A DNA stretch of 51,059 bases, from the NCBI GenBank assembly GCA_029266615.1, contig JAQSWN010000015.1, forward strand, positions 1 through 51,059, written 5' to 3'. Below are positions 34,175-42,090 of the stretch, piece by piece. The stretch is from Polyangiaceae bacterium (GTDB lineage Bacteria; Myxococcota_A; Polyangia; Polyangiales; Polyangiaceae). How positions within the stretch are numbered: the stretch's first letter is position 1; the number at the start of each line of letters is the position of its first letter. The position numbers were made by a program, and so were the translations under genes. The notes under the pieces were generated by a model. It was not told the DNA's origin and made no database searches. It saw only the letters and a list, made by a program, of their open reading frames with translations.

Positions 34175-34707
34175 CCTCGCGTCAGGCGATCATTCAGGTC
34201 GTGGACGACTTGTTCGCGCCGGACCTTTGGGAGCGCGCCGTCGCGGTGGTGTCGCAAAAACGCTGGTATTTCGGCCACTCTTCGGGCGGTGGCGGCGAGC
34301 CCGGTTTCTGGAAGATGGATCTGGACGGGGACGCGGACGTGGACGCCCTGTGGGCGGCCGCGCGCGGGCGCTGCGAAGAGCTGACCGGAGCGTCTTTGCG
34401 CGTGCTGCGTCAATACGCCAATGGCCACACCTATGGCCTGGGCGGCCGCACTCACGTGGACGACGTGGCGCCGGGGCACTACACGTTGCTCCATTACCCC
34501 ATGGCTCGGTGGGAGCCGGACTGGGGCGGAGAAACGGTCTTTCATCGGAACAACGGCGAAATTGCGCTCGCGGTTCTTCCCAGGCCGAACCGCGCCGTGC
34601 TCTTCGACGCCCGCATACCGCACGAGGGTCGCGCGCCGAGCCGGGACTACGGCGGGCTGCGCGTCACGCTCGCCTTCAAGCTCGGACCCACTGGAGCTTC
34701 GACATGA
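34171..34707 (+). CDS. Fe(II)/2-oxoglutarate-dependent dioxygenase, prolyl-hydroxylase-like
   Basis: GTG 34171 overlaps the upstream stop. The 178-residue protein shows the facial triad HxD...H: His95 and Asp97 (RTHVDD), His151 (RIPHEG), plus Arg164 for 2-oxoglutarate (GGLRVTL). Also visible are TLLHYPMARWEPDWGGET and RAVLFDAR, both typical of small prolyl-4-hydroxylase-like enzymes. It has no signal peptide, so it is cytoplasmic. The substrate is unknown. The following gene encodes another 2-oxoglutarate enzyme and overlaps by ATGA. Confidence 0.88.
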   Translation: MTSRQAIIQVVDDLFAPDLWERAVAVVSQKRWYFGHSSGGGGEPGFWKMDLDGDADVDALWAAARGRCEELTGASLRVLRQYANGHTYGLGGRTHVDDVAPGHYTLLHYPMARWEPDWGGETVFHRNNGEIALAVLPRPNRAVLFDARIPHEGRAPSRDYGGLRVTLAFKLGPTGAST

Positions 34708-35378
34708 TCGTTACCCTCCCCGATTTGCTCGACCGACCCACGCTCCAGTCCGTGCGCCAAGCTTTGGTTGGAGCTACCTGGCAAGACGGCAAGAGCAGCG
34801 CGCAGGGCAAGGCGCGCGACGCGAAGCGCAACTTGGTCGTGCCGGTGGAGCATGCCGCGTCGGTGGCGGCGGGGCGGCTCGTGCTCGAGCGCTTTTCTCA
34901 GCACGAAGGCTTCAAGGCCGCTGCGCTGCCCAAGGTGATTCTCCCGCTCAAGTTCTGCCGCTACGACACGGGCATGGGCTACGGGGATCATCTGGATTTG
35001 CCGCTGATGGGCACGGCCACCGGTGGCATTCGAACGGACATCTCGGTGACCGTGTTTTTGTCCGACACCGCTGACTACGACGGCGGAGATTTGGTGTTCG
35101 ACTCCGAATACGGCACCCAGCGCGTGCGAGGCCAAGCGGGTGAAGCCGTGCTGTACCCTGCTTCTACGCTCCACCGCGTCGAGCCCGTGTCACGCGGCAC
35201 CCGGCTGGTCGCGATCAGCTGGATTCAAAGCTTGGTGCGGGACGCGGCGAAGCGGAAAATCGTGTTCGACCTGGCGCAAGTGGCGACGTCCTTGGACGCG
35301 ACTGGCCAGAGTGATGAACAGGCGCGCATCATCCGAAAGTCTCAGTTCAACTTGCTGCGTTTGTGGGCCGAGCAGTAG
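34704..35378 (+). CDS. PKHD-type (PiuC/YbiX-like) 2-oxoglutarate dioxygenase
   Basis: The 224-residue product starts at ATG 34704. The PKHD-type core is obvious: PLKFCRYDTGMGYGDHLDLP with His96 and Asp98, FLSDTADYDGGDLVFDSEYG, then LYPASTLHRVEPVSRGTRLV with His157 and 2-oxoglutarate-binding Arg167, and ISWIQSLVRDA. Proteins of this family are often linked to iron uptake in proteobacteria (PiuC), but the substrate is not known. No iron-uptake gene is nearby. Two adjacent and distinct oxygenases suggest sequential modification of one target. Confidence 0.93.
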   Translation: MIVTLPDLLDRPTLQSVRQALVGATWQDGKSSAQGKARDAKRNLVVPVEHAASVAAGRLVLERFSQHEGFKAAALPKVILPLKFCRYDTGMGYGDHLDLPLMGTATGGIRTDISVTVFLSDTADYDGGDLVFDSEYGTQRVRGQAGEAVLYPASTLHRVEPVSRGTRLVAISWIQSLVRDAAKRKIVFDLAQVATSLDATGQSDEQARIIRKSQFNLLRLWAEQ

Positions 35379-35406
35379 ACGAGCGTTCTCTGCTACCTTG
35401 CCGCCC

Positions 35407-36420
35407 ATGAAGTGCCTGGCCTGGCTCGGGTGTGCGTGCGTGGTGTTGTCCACCGCGGGAGCTTGCTCGAGCGAAGACGGCAAGAAGGTTCAAAGGGGAG
35501 AGGACGGCGGCGCGGCGGGCGAGGGCGGTAGCCCAAGCGTCATCGCGGGTAGCGGAGCCTCCGGTGGGGAAGGCGGTACGGGCGCGGCGCCGACAATTGA
35601 AGGCGGAGCGGCGGGGGCTCCTCCTGTCACCCAGGGCGGGCAAGCGGGTAGCCCGGAAGGTGGCGCGGGTGGCGAGCCTTCGATCGCGCTATCGCTCGAG
35701 ACGCTGCAAGGCACCTGGACTGGCCATGTGCTGAGCTCTTACGTGTGCGAGTCATCGACCCAGCCCATCGTGCTCACGGTGGAGGGTTCCGCGCTCACGA
35801 CCGGCGGCGACGAGGTGCAGGCCTCGGGGCAGATCGAGCAGCAGGCGGGGCAGGCCTTCACGTTCGGCCTGGATAGCGCCTTGGACCCTCTTCAGACCTA
35901 TCGTGGTCAGTTCTTCTTGCACCCGAGCGGCAAGTACGCGTTGTACGTCGTCCTCGGCTCTTACCAAGGAGAACGAGCCGGTGAAATCGCGCTCGCGATT
36001 GTGCAGAAGTCGCCCGCCGCCGCGCCGGAAACGACGGAGGCGGACGTGCTGGGCGATTGGCAGGGGACCGGTCTCGAGCTCGGGGCGGACTTCGGCGTGG
36101 TGGAACAATTCCCGAGCCGCGCCACGTTCATCTCTTCGGAGGGCCTCGTCATCAACGGCGAGGACCGGGATGGCGACCTCGCAGGCCTCGTGCAGCAACT
36201 TTCCTACGAGGAGCCCGACCCCGCCTTCGCGTCCGCATCCGTTTTGCAAGGTCCGAACGAGCTCGGCTTCATGAGCCTCATCTCCGACGACAAGCAGGTG
36301 CTCGCTGTCGCGCTGCTGCGTGATCAGGACGAGTTCGACACCGCGCTCTGCGACTTGAGCGACCCGTACGCGAACATGAGCTTGCACAAGTTCGCGCTCT
36401 GGACAAAAGCCGCAGAGTAG
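35407..36420 (+). CDS. Hypothetical lipoprotein with Gly-rich linker
   Basis: ATG 35407 gives MKCLAWLGCACVVLSTAGAC, a lipoprotein signal, then a Gly/Ala/Ser-rich stretch to residue about 100. The 337-residue product continues with two similar lipocalin-like strands sections: LQGTWTGHVLSSYVCES and DVLGDWQGTGLELGADFG. Each opens with a W-G or W-x-G pattern, which suggests a duplicated small beta domain. The C-terminal part has YANMSLHKFALW. No family is recognised. It follows the dioxygenase genes by 28 bases and may belong to the same operon. Confidence 0.65.
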   Translation: MKCLAWLGCACVVLSTAGACSSEDGKKVQRGEDGGAAGEGGSPSVIAGSGASGGEGGTGAAPTIEGGAAGAPPVTQGGQAGSPEGGAGGEPSIALSLETLQGTWTGHVLSSYVCESSTQPIVLTVEGSALTTGGDEVQASGQIEQQAGQAFTFGLDSALDPLQTYRGQFFLHPSGKYALYVVLGSYQGERAGEIALAIVQKSPAAAPETTEADVLGDWQGTGLELGADFGVVEQFPSRATFISSEGLVINGEDRDGDLAGLVQQLSYEEPDPAFASASVLQGPNELGFMSLISDDKQVLAVALLRDQDEFDTALCDLSDPYANMSLHKFALWTKAAE

Positions 36421-36434
36421 GCGGCAATCTGGTG

Positions 36435-37349
36435 CTAGTCGACATTCGTCGGCGCCGCGCGAAGGCTCTGAAGGTAAGCCCACATCGCCTTGCGCTCGGT
36501 GACGCTCATGTTCTTGGTGCCTTGCACGACCTCGGCCATAGGTGGAAGCAGCTTGCGCCCGTCCTTGCTGACCCCTTGAACCACGGCTTGCTCGAATTGT
36601 TCGAAGCTCCAGGTGCCGAGCCCTTCCGCGTGGGGAGTGAGGTTGGCGGCGGCGGGCCAAGACGGCGGTCCGAAAGGGATGCGTCCTCCCGCCAAATTCT
36701 GGCGGTGACATCCGAGGCAAGTCGCCGTGAGGTGCTCCCCGAAAGCCGCGCTCTCCGCGGTGGCGGGAGGCGACGCCGGGTGCGAGCCGGTCGGTTGTCG
36801 TTCGGCCGAGAGCGGCAGCTTACCGACTGCCAGGAGCACCTTACCGACGGGGCCGAGGCTCGGCGCGGGCACTTCTCCGTCCACCGACGGCACGGAACGA
36901 ATGTAGGCCACGATGTCGGAGAGCTCTGCGTCCGACATCTTGAAAAAGTCGTCTGACGGCATGATGGTGGGCTTTCCGTCGGGCTTGACGCCGTGGCGCA
37001 CGATGCGATCCCAATCTGCCATCTGGTAGCTTGCGGTGACGCCGCCGCGGCCGCGCGTCAGGTTCGGGCCGCGCACGGAGCCGAGCGCGGGGTCCTCGAT
37101 CATGACGCCGCCGGCGAGGTTTTCGCCGTGGCACGCGGCGCAAGCGTAGCGCGCGGTGACCAGGTGCTTGCCGCGCGCGATCGCCGCCGTGTCCGACTCC
37201 GGCGGGAGGGGTAAGTCGATGCGGTGCGTTTCGTAAACCGTGCCGAGCCGGGCGCTCGCTTTTGCAGAAGCCGCGCCGAACAGCGCGAGCCCCAGCGCGG
37301 CCAAACCGCCGACCCCGATTCCGACTCGTTTGAGCAACCGATTTTTCAT
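36435..37349 (-). CDS. Dihaem cytochrome c, membrane-anchored
   Basis: The 304-residue protein has an N-terminal signal or anchor (GIGVGGLAALGLALFG). Two cytochrome c domains follow, with haem motifs CAACH (Cys70/73, His74) and CLGCH (Cys211/214, His215). Possible axial methionines are in PTIMPSDDFF and LPPMAEV. The pattern of two related domains fits periplasmic electron carriers such as those feeding cytochrome oxidases or alcohol dehydrogenases. It is divergent from a TetR regulator across a palindrome, so it is probably repressed by that regulator. Confidence 0.9.
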   Translation of the reverse strand: MKNRLLKRVGIGVGGLAALGLALFGAASAKASARLGTVYETHRIDLPLPPESDTAAIARGKHLVTARYACAACHGENLAGGVMIEDPALGSVRGPNLTRGRGGVTASYQMADWDRIVRHGVKPDGKPTIMPSDDFFKMSDAELSDIVAYIRSVPSVDGEVPAPSLGPVGKVLLAVGKLPLSAERQPTGSHPASPPATAESAAFGEHLTATCLGCHRQNLAGGRIPFGPPSWPAAANLTPHAEGLGTWSFEQFEQAVVQGVSKDGRKLLPPMAEVVQGTKNMSVTERKAMWAYLQSLRAAPTNVD

Positions 37350-37437
37350 GCCGCACCGACGTGGGCAGGACGGGCGAACTGATGAATACGCATGGCTTTC
37401 TTGGTGGGTGGGTTCGAGAGGCGCTCCTGGCGCCGTG

Positions 37438-37481
37438 GGTTGACATCATGTAAACTATATTAGGTTTACACGATGTCAACC
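37438..37481. promoter_or_regulatory. AT-rich operator palindrome between cytochrome c and TetR genes
   Basis: GGTTGACATCATGTAAAC (37438-37455) and GTTTACACGATGTCAACC (37464-37481) are inverted copies with one mismatch in 18 and an 8-base spacer TATATTAG. Each arm contains a TTGACA-like -35 facing its own gene (37440-37445 rightward, and the reverse at 37474-37479 leftward). The right arm overlaps the tetR ATG. A TetR dimer or pair of dimers bound here would block both promoters. Confidence 0.8.
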
Positions 37482-38087
37482 CAGAAAGAAGAGACGCGCG
37501 TCCGGCTGTTCGACGCGGCCCGGAAGCTGCTCGTCAAGCGCGGCTTCCACAGCGTGAAGCTCGAGGACATCGCGGAGGAGGCGGGCGTCAGTCGCCAAGC
37601 GGTGTACAAGTCGCACTTTGCGTCGAAGGCGGAGCTGCTGCTCGCGCTCGTACAACACCTGCACGGAGCGGAAAAGCTGGACGAGCTCACGGCGCCGTAC
37701 TTTGCAGCGCCCTCGGGGGTGGAGATGCTCCGTGAGGCGATCCGTAGCATCGTGCTCATCGAAGGGAGAATTCACGACATTGCGCTCGCGCTGACGACGG
37801 CCGCAGCTTCCGACGCGGGCGCCAACGCCGCGCAGAGCGATCGCTTGGCCGTGAAGCGAGGCGCGATCCGCGGCGCGGTCGAGCGCGTGGAGGCGGAGGG
37901 GCACTTGAGCTCCCAGTGGTCAGTCGATGAAGTCACCGACCTGCTCCTCGCGCTGCTTTCCGTGGATACATACGAGCTCTTGGTCGTCCAAAGCGGGTGG
38001 AGACCCGAGCAATTGATTGCGCGAGCTCGCGACGTGAGCGAAACGTTTTTGTTGCGGCGCCGCGCATCACGGCGCGGTCACGACTGA
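37473..38087 (+). CDS. TetR/AcrR-family repressor
   Basis: The 204-residue protein begins MSTQKEETRVRLFDAARKLL. It has a helix-turn-helix with SVKLEDIAEEAGVSRQAVY (residues about 27-45) followed by SHFASKAELL, the standard TetR layout. The C-terminal all-helical domain is unrecognised and would bind an effector. The start codon lies inside the palindrome at 37438-37481, which suggests autorepression. It is divergent from the dihaem cytochrome gene. Confidence 0.92.
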   Translation: MSTQKEETRVRLFDAARKLLVKRGFHSVKLEDIAEEAGVSRQAVYKSHFASKAELLLALVQHLHGAEKLDELTAPYFAAPSGVEMLREAIRSIVLIEGRIHDIALALTTAAASDAGANAAQSDRLAVKRGAIRGAVERVEAEGHLSSQWSVDEVTDLLLALLSVDTYELLVVQSGWRPEQLIARARDVSETFLLRRRASRRGHD

Positions 38088-38090
38088 CCG

Positions 38091-38777
38091 CTATCGCACG
38101 GTCGCGGTGCCCGAGCGTCGGGCTGGGCTCGGCAGCTCCCAATTCAGGACGACCGTCGTCAGCGCGGCGCCGAGCCAGGAGAGCTCTCCGAGCGCGCCTT
38201 GAACCGCCTGCCCTCCCGCGAGCGACACCATGCTTTCACAGAAGCCCAAAGTCTGGTTGCAGGCGGCCTCTTCGGCGGTCGGCCCCATGCCGTAGCTCAT
38301 GGTCATGACCGCGTGGCCGTCGATGAGGGTCGGGATGTCGAAAGCGGGGAAGTCGAACAGCGTGGCGCGCTGCACGCGGAGGCGCATGAGCGTCTCCATC
38401 GGATCATTGGGGGCGAGGAGGGTCGGGTTGTCCCGCACGAACTGGTGCGCGGAGTAGCTGCCCCACAGGCGCACTGCGTCCATCCCCGCGCCTTCGAAGT
38501 TCGCTAGAATAGCCAAACCCAGCCGCTCGAAGCTCGCCATGGGGTACCACACCTGGGGGCTGATGTGCTGCTGTACCAGCGCCAGGTCTTCGACGCGCAG
38601 CTGGCTCGTCCAATCGACGTCTTTGCGCCGCCGGATCATCCGGACGTACTCGACGAAGAAGGAGCCTCTTACGTGGCGCGCCAGTGGGTTTCCGAAAAAG
38701 AAACCTCGAGCTTTTCGCGGAGTGGCCGCGCCGTCAAGGCATCGAAAAGTTTCCAGCCGGAAGCTAAGAGCCCGCAC
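38091..38777 (-). CDS. Hypothetical protein, unrecognised
   Basis: The open frame of 228 residues starts at GTG 38777; the exact start is uncertain, because the conserved-looking part begins near RHVRGSFFVEYVRMI. It appears soluble and helical, with SPQVWYPMASFERLGLAIL, DAVRLWGSYSAHQFV and CNQTLGFCESMVSLAG. The length and pattern recall myxobacterial paralogous families of about 200 residues, but I cannot name one with confidence. It converges on tetR with a 3-base gap. The 103 bases between it and gene 38881 hold nothing I recognise. Confidence 0.5.
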   Translation of the reverse strand: MRALSFRLETFRCLDGAATPRKARGFFFGNPLARHVRGSFFVEYVRMIRRRKDVDWTSQLRVEDLALVQQHISPQVWYPMASFERLGLAILANFEGAGMDAVRLWGSYSAHQFVRDNPTLLAPNDPMETLMRLRVQRATLFDFPAFDIPTLIDGHAVMTMSYGMGPTAEEAACNQTLGFCESMVSLAGGQAVQGALGELSWLGAALTTVVLNWELPSPARRSGTATVR

Positions 38778-38880
38778 CTCGTTTTCGTCTGGTCGGATCC
38801 GAGATTCACAGAGGATGGGGAGGTCCGGAGTCGTGCGAGATTCTGGCGGAGGTGCTGAGGTGCCGGCGGCGAGCGTTGGC

Positions 38881-39474
38881 TTATTTGCTGTCCGCCGCGC
38901 TGGCGCTGCAGCGGCCGGCGACGCAGGCCTCTCCTGGCGGCGACATGCAGCGGTAGACGCAGCGATGCCCGGCTTTGTCTAACCGGTCTCCCAGCGCGCC
39001 CAGCTTGGCGAGCGTCTCCGCTCGGGAGGCCTTGGTGACCGGAACGAAACAACCGAAGGGACAGCTGCCCGTGACGATGGTGCAGTCGGCGGCGCTCGCG
39101 CAGCTCTGGTGCGAGGCGACGAAGGCACGAAACTCCTCTTTCGCTTCGCACGTGGCGCGGGTCCGAGCGTCGGCGGACTTGTCGCTGCAGTCGCTGGCGG
39201 CCGTCCATGGACTCGCGCCCTCCGATGCGACCGGCGCCGCAACGGCGGAGTTGCTCGGCTCGGCGGCGGAGTTGCTCGGCTCGGCGGCGGAGTTGCTCGG
39301 CTCGGCGGCGGAGTTGCTCGGCTCGGTGGGGGCCGCTCCGGTGGTGCGCGCAACGGGTGGTGAAGGGGCGACGGCCGTGTCGGCAGCGGGCGGCGGGGAG
39401 CTCACCCGTGAGCAGGCACCGAGGGCTGCGGCGATAGTGAGCGCTAGCGCGACTGCGGTTGGGAATTTCGCCAT
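38881..39474 (-). CDS. Lipoprotein with tandem NSAAEPS repeats and a Cys-rich domain
   Basis: The 197-residue product has the signal MAKFPTAVALALTIAAALG and a lipobox ending LGAC. The linker contains about four copies of NSAAEPS (residues about 50-80), encoded by a 21-base tandem repeat. The C-terminal 110 residues hold about ten cysteines, including CASAADCTIVTGSCPFGC and CVYRCMSPPGEACVAGRC, suggesting a small disulfide-stabilised extracellular domain. The repeat linker could vary in number between strains. No family is recognised. Confidence 0.7.
   Translation of the reverse strand: MAKFPTAVALALTIAAALGACSRVSSPPPAADTAVAPSPPVARTTGAAPTEPSNSAAEPSNSAAEPSNSAAEPSNSAVAAPVASEGASPWTAASDCSDKSADARTRATCEAKEEFRAFVASHQSCASAADCTIVTGSCPFGCFVPVTKASRAETLAKLGALGDRLDKAGHRCVYRCMSPPGEACVAGRCSASAADSK
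39247..39326. repeat. 21-base tandem repeat, about four copies, within the lipoprotein linker
   Basis: The plus-strand unit GTTGCTCGGCTCGGCGGCGGA recurs with period 21 from about 39250. Each unit encodes 7 residues (NSAAEPS), so gain or loss of a unit keeps the frame. Such arrays can expand and contract. Confidence 0.85.
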
Positions 39475-39516
39475 CGGGCGGAGCGTAGCTGTTCGAAGCG
39501 CCGAAATCTCCCGGCT

Positions 39517-40473
39517 TCACCGTTGCTTGATGGCTGCGACGTGAAAGTCGATGCTGCCGACGCCTCCACCTGCTTCCACGAGCACCTTGGCTTCGTACAG
39601 TTGGCCGAGGTTTAGGCCCTGCGCGGCCCAGGCCTTGAAGTGCTCCGTAACCGAGATCTGCCCGCAAGAGCGGGGCGTCTGCCGGAGGCTCCAAAATTGC
39701 ACGAAGGTGGCGTTGCCACCGGTGATGGCGGGCTGATTTTGCTGGGTGTGCGTCAGGATGTCGTACGTGCCGCCGTCGAGCGTGACGCTGCCGACCTTCT
39801 CGCCGGGGTTGGGCCGCGAGCCATACCAGTCGTCGATGATGTAGTACTCGCGCAGCGGATTCACCGACCAGCCGTAGATGCCGATGTAAGAGAAATTGCC
39901 GGCGTTGCCCGACTTGGTCTCCGAAAATTCGGCGGTGATGGTGCCGAGCTGGTCGAATGTCTTGTTCGAGCCGAGCGATAGCCCGACTCGCGCCAAGAAG
40001 TCCCCCGAGTTGTTCCAATTGGCTTTGAAAGCGGCTTCGACGCCGTACGGTGTCATGCAGCCTCCGCTGCCGCTCGACCAGATCGTGTAGGCGTAGCCGC
40101 CCGCGAGGTTACCCGAAGCATTGGAAGAGCAGCGCTGCATGCCGCCGCTCAACGGCGTAGTCGGACAGGGGCTGGTCCCTCCGCTTCCGCCAGCGGAGCC
40201 GTTACCGCCGCCACTGCCGCTCGTGCCGTTGCCACGGCCGCCCGTCCCCGAAGCGCCGCCGTTGCTGGCGGAGCCGCCCGCTGCTTGTCCGCCGCGGCCG
40301 AAGGTGCCGCCGGCTTGGAACGAGCCGCCGACGTTGCTCGCACCCGCGCTCGGTTTTCCGGGGGTACCTCCGCTCCCGGCCGTCGTGCTGGCGTCGTCCG
40401 TGACTCCCCCATCGCACCCCGCGGAGCTGGCGGCGAGAGCGAGTGCGAGTGCCGGAAGTGCGCGTCGACTCAT
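39517..40473 (-). CDS. GH11 endo-1,4-beta-xylanase lipoprotein
   Basis: ATG 40473 gives 318 residues with a lipobox SAGC at Cys20, then a Gly/Ser linker to residue about 105. The catalytic domain (about 110-318) matches GH11: GGYAYTIWSSGS, FKANWNNSGDFLARVGLSLG, YGWSVNPLREYYIIDDW (nucleophile Glu209), GTYDILTHTQQNQPAI, FVQFWSLRQTPR, and VLVEAGGGVGSIDF (acid/base Glu300). The ISVTEHFKAWAAQG helix is also typical. It would cut xylan at the cell surface, because the lipid anchor keeps it attached. It is divergent from an esterase lipoprotein, consistent with joint xylan attack. Confidence 0.93.
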   Translation of the reverse strand: MSRRALPALALALAASSAGCDGGVTDDASTTAGSGGTPGKPSAGASNVGGSFQAGGTFGRGGQAAGGSASNGGASGTGGRGNGTSGSGGGNGSAGGSGGTSPCPTTPLSGGMQRCSSNASGNLAGGYAYTIWSSGSGGCMTPYGVEAAFKANWNNSGDFLARVGLSLGSNKTFDQLGTITAEFSETKSGNAGNFSYIGIYGWSVNPLREYYIIDDWYGSRPNPGEKVGSVTLDGGTYDILTHTQQNQPAITGGNATFVQFWSLRQTPRSCGQISVTEHFKAWAAQGLNLGQLYEAKVLVEAGGGVGSIDFHVAAIKQR

Positions 40474-40544
40474 GACTCGGACAACATTCCCGCCCAGCGA
40501 CGAACGGATCACGAACGAGTGACGGGAACCTTTGACGCGCGCCT

Positions 40545-40578
40545 TTCGTGCCGCTCCGCGACCGCGTTCGTTGGCCCA
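40545..40578 (+). repeat. 34-base dispersed repeat, copy A
   Basis: This third copy lies in the 198-base divergent gap between the xylanase and esterase genes. It begins TTCGTGCCGCTCCGCGACCG and ends with GTTCGTTGGCCCA, and aligns with copies B and C through the GTGCCG and TTCGTTGGCCC blocks. It may be a regulator site or a mobile short repeat. Confidence 0.7.
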
Positions 40579-40671
40579 AGCTCGGGCGCGGTGAAAGTGC
40601 GACTTCCTGCTACTCCCGCCTCTTTCTCGGCTGCGCCACGGCTCGTGTCAGATCCGGACACATCACGAGCG

Positions 40672-42090
40672 ATGAAGCCTACGGTTGCTTGCGGCGGACT
40701 GATCGCGTCTTTGATCGTGGGCTCGCTCGCCGCGTGCAGTGACGCGACCCCGGGCGCGTCGCCCTCGATGCCGCAGGCCGGCGCTGGGTCGATGGCAGGC
40801 TCCGCGGCGGCCGGTGCTTCGGGGATGCCGGGCACCTCCGGTTCGGCGGCGATAGCGGGCGCCAGCGGCAGCGGAGTCGCGGGCGGGGGCGGAGGTGCGG
40901 GCGTTTCGGGGGCGGCGGGCGCCGCGGGGACTGCAGCCACCGCGGGGACTGCGGGCGCGGCCGGCTCCGGCAATCCACCGGTTGGAGCCGTCCCTGCGGA
41001 CTACGCGCGCGGGCGTAGCGCCGGTTGTGGCAAGCCGCTTCCAACGGGTCAGGAGCCGCGCGCGAGGTTCCGCACGGACATCGCGGTAACGCAGGTCGAT
41101 CAAGCGTGGCTCACGGAGTTCAACGAGAGCGAGGACGAGTACGAAGACCGCAACTACTCGGTGAAGGTGCCGCTCGATTACGATCCGAACAAGGCGTACA
41201 CGCTCAACATCATCGGCGGCGGCTGTGGGGGGGACGGGCAAGGTTACGGTGGTCAAGCGGCGTGGCCGGACAACGACGACTCGACTGTGATCCACGTGCA
41301 CCCGAACTACAAAGGCGGTTGTTACCAGGACGACGGCGTGAACAACCCGGAAGAAGCCTTCTTCGACGTGTGGTTTCCGCAGGTGATGGAGCGCTATTGC
41401 ATCGACCAGGAGCGCGTGTTCATGACCGGCTACAGCAGCGGCGCTTGGAACGCGATCACCCACGGCTGCTCTCGCGCCAAGCTCATTCGCGGCCACGGAC
41501 AGTCCGTGGGCGGCTTGCGGGAGCGGCACTCCGAGTGCCAGGGCCCGGTAGCGGCGTTCTTCGCGGTAGACGTGCTCGACACCACGAACCCCATTCACGA
41601 CGTGAACGAGGCGATGACCTGCACCGGCGGGGAGGCCGAAGGCTGCTTCCGCGGTAAGAAGATCTGCACCGGGTCGAACGACGTGAACGGTAGCGGCTGC
41701 GTGGACGAAGGCAGCGGGCTCGCCTTGAAACGCGCGCTAGAACGCAACGGCTGCGTCGGCAACGCGACCCAGCCGTGGGGCGGCAAGCTCGCGGATGGCA
41801 ATTACCGCTACGTCACGTTCATCAACGACAACTTGAAGCCGGGCGACGCGGTGCCGCAAGCCAAGCTCGACTCGGTGAAAGCGTGGTTTCCGGTCGCGGC
41901 CGACGGCAAGAACACCATCCCTGCTTGCGTGAAGTACACGGGCTGCCCCGCGGCGTTTCCGGTCGTCTGGTGCACGACATACGACAACGGCCACGGCGGC
42001 AAGGACAAGATCACCACCGACCGCGGCGACGACATGATGGGCGGTTACCAGCGCTTCTTCGAGCAAGACGTGCCGCGCTACGCCCCCTGA
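40672..42090 (+). CDS. Esterase/PHB-depolymerase-like lipoprotein, probable feruloyl or acetyl-xylan esterase
   Basis: ATG 40672 gives 472 residues with the lipobox LAAC at Cys22 and an Ala/Gly/Ser linker to residue about 103. The alpha/beta-hydrolase domain shows LNIIGGGCGGDGQGY near the oxyanion region, VHPNYKGGCYQDD, and the nucleophile motif GYSSGAWN with Ser255 (GxSxG), then GHGQSVGGLRERHSECQG. The late YDNGHGGKDKI probably carries the catalytic His. This is the LpqC/PHB-depolymerase group, which includes feruloyl and acetyl-xylan esterases. Position opposite a xylanase favours a xylan side-chain esterase. The end overlaps the HTTM gene by 13 bases, tail to tail. Confidence 0.82.
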   Translation: MKPTVACGGLIASLIVGSLAACSDATPGASPSMPQAGAGSMAGSAAAGASGMPGTSGSAAIAGASGSGVAGGGGGAGVSGAAGAAGTAATAGTAGAAGSGNPPVGAVPADYARGRSAGCGKPLPTGQEPRARFRTDIAVTQVDQAWLTEFNESEDEYEDRNYSVKVPLDYDPNKAYTLNIIGGGCGGDGQGYGGQAAWPDNDDSTVIHVHPNYKGGCYQDDGVNNPEEAFFDVWFPQVMERYCIDQERVFMTGYSSGAWNAITHGCSRAKLIRGHGQSVGGLRERHSECQGPVAAFFAVDVLDTTNPIHDVNEAMTCTGGEAEGCFRGKKICTGSNDVNGSGCVDEGSGLALKRALERNGCVGNATQPWGGKLADGNYRYVTFINDNLKPGDAVPQAKLDSVKAWFPVAADGKNTIPACVKYTGCPAAFPVVWCTTYDNGHGGKDKITTDRGDDMMGGYQRFFEQDVPRYAP

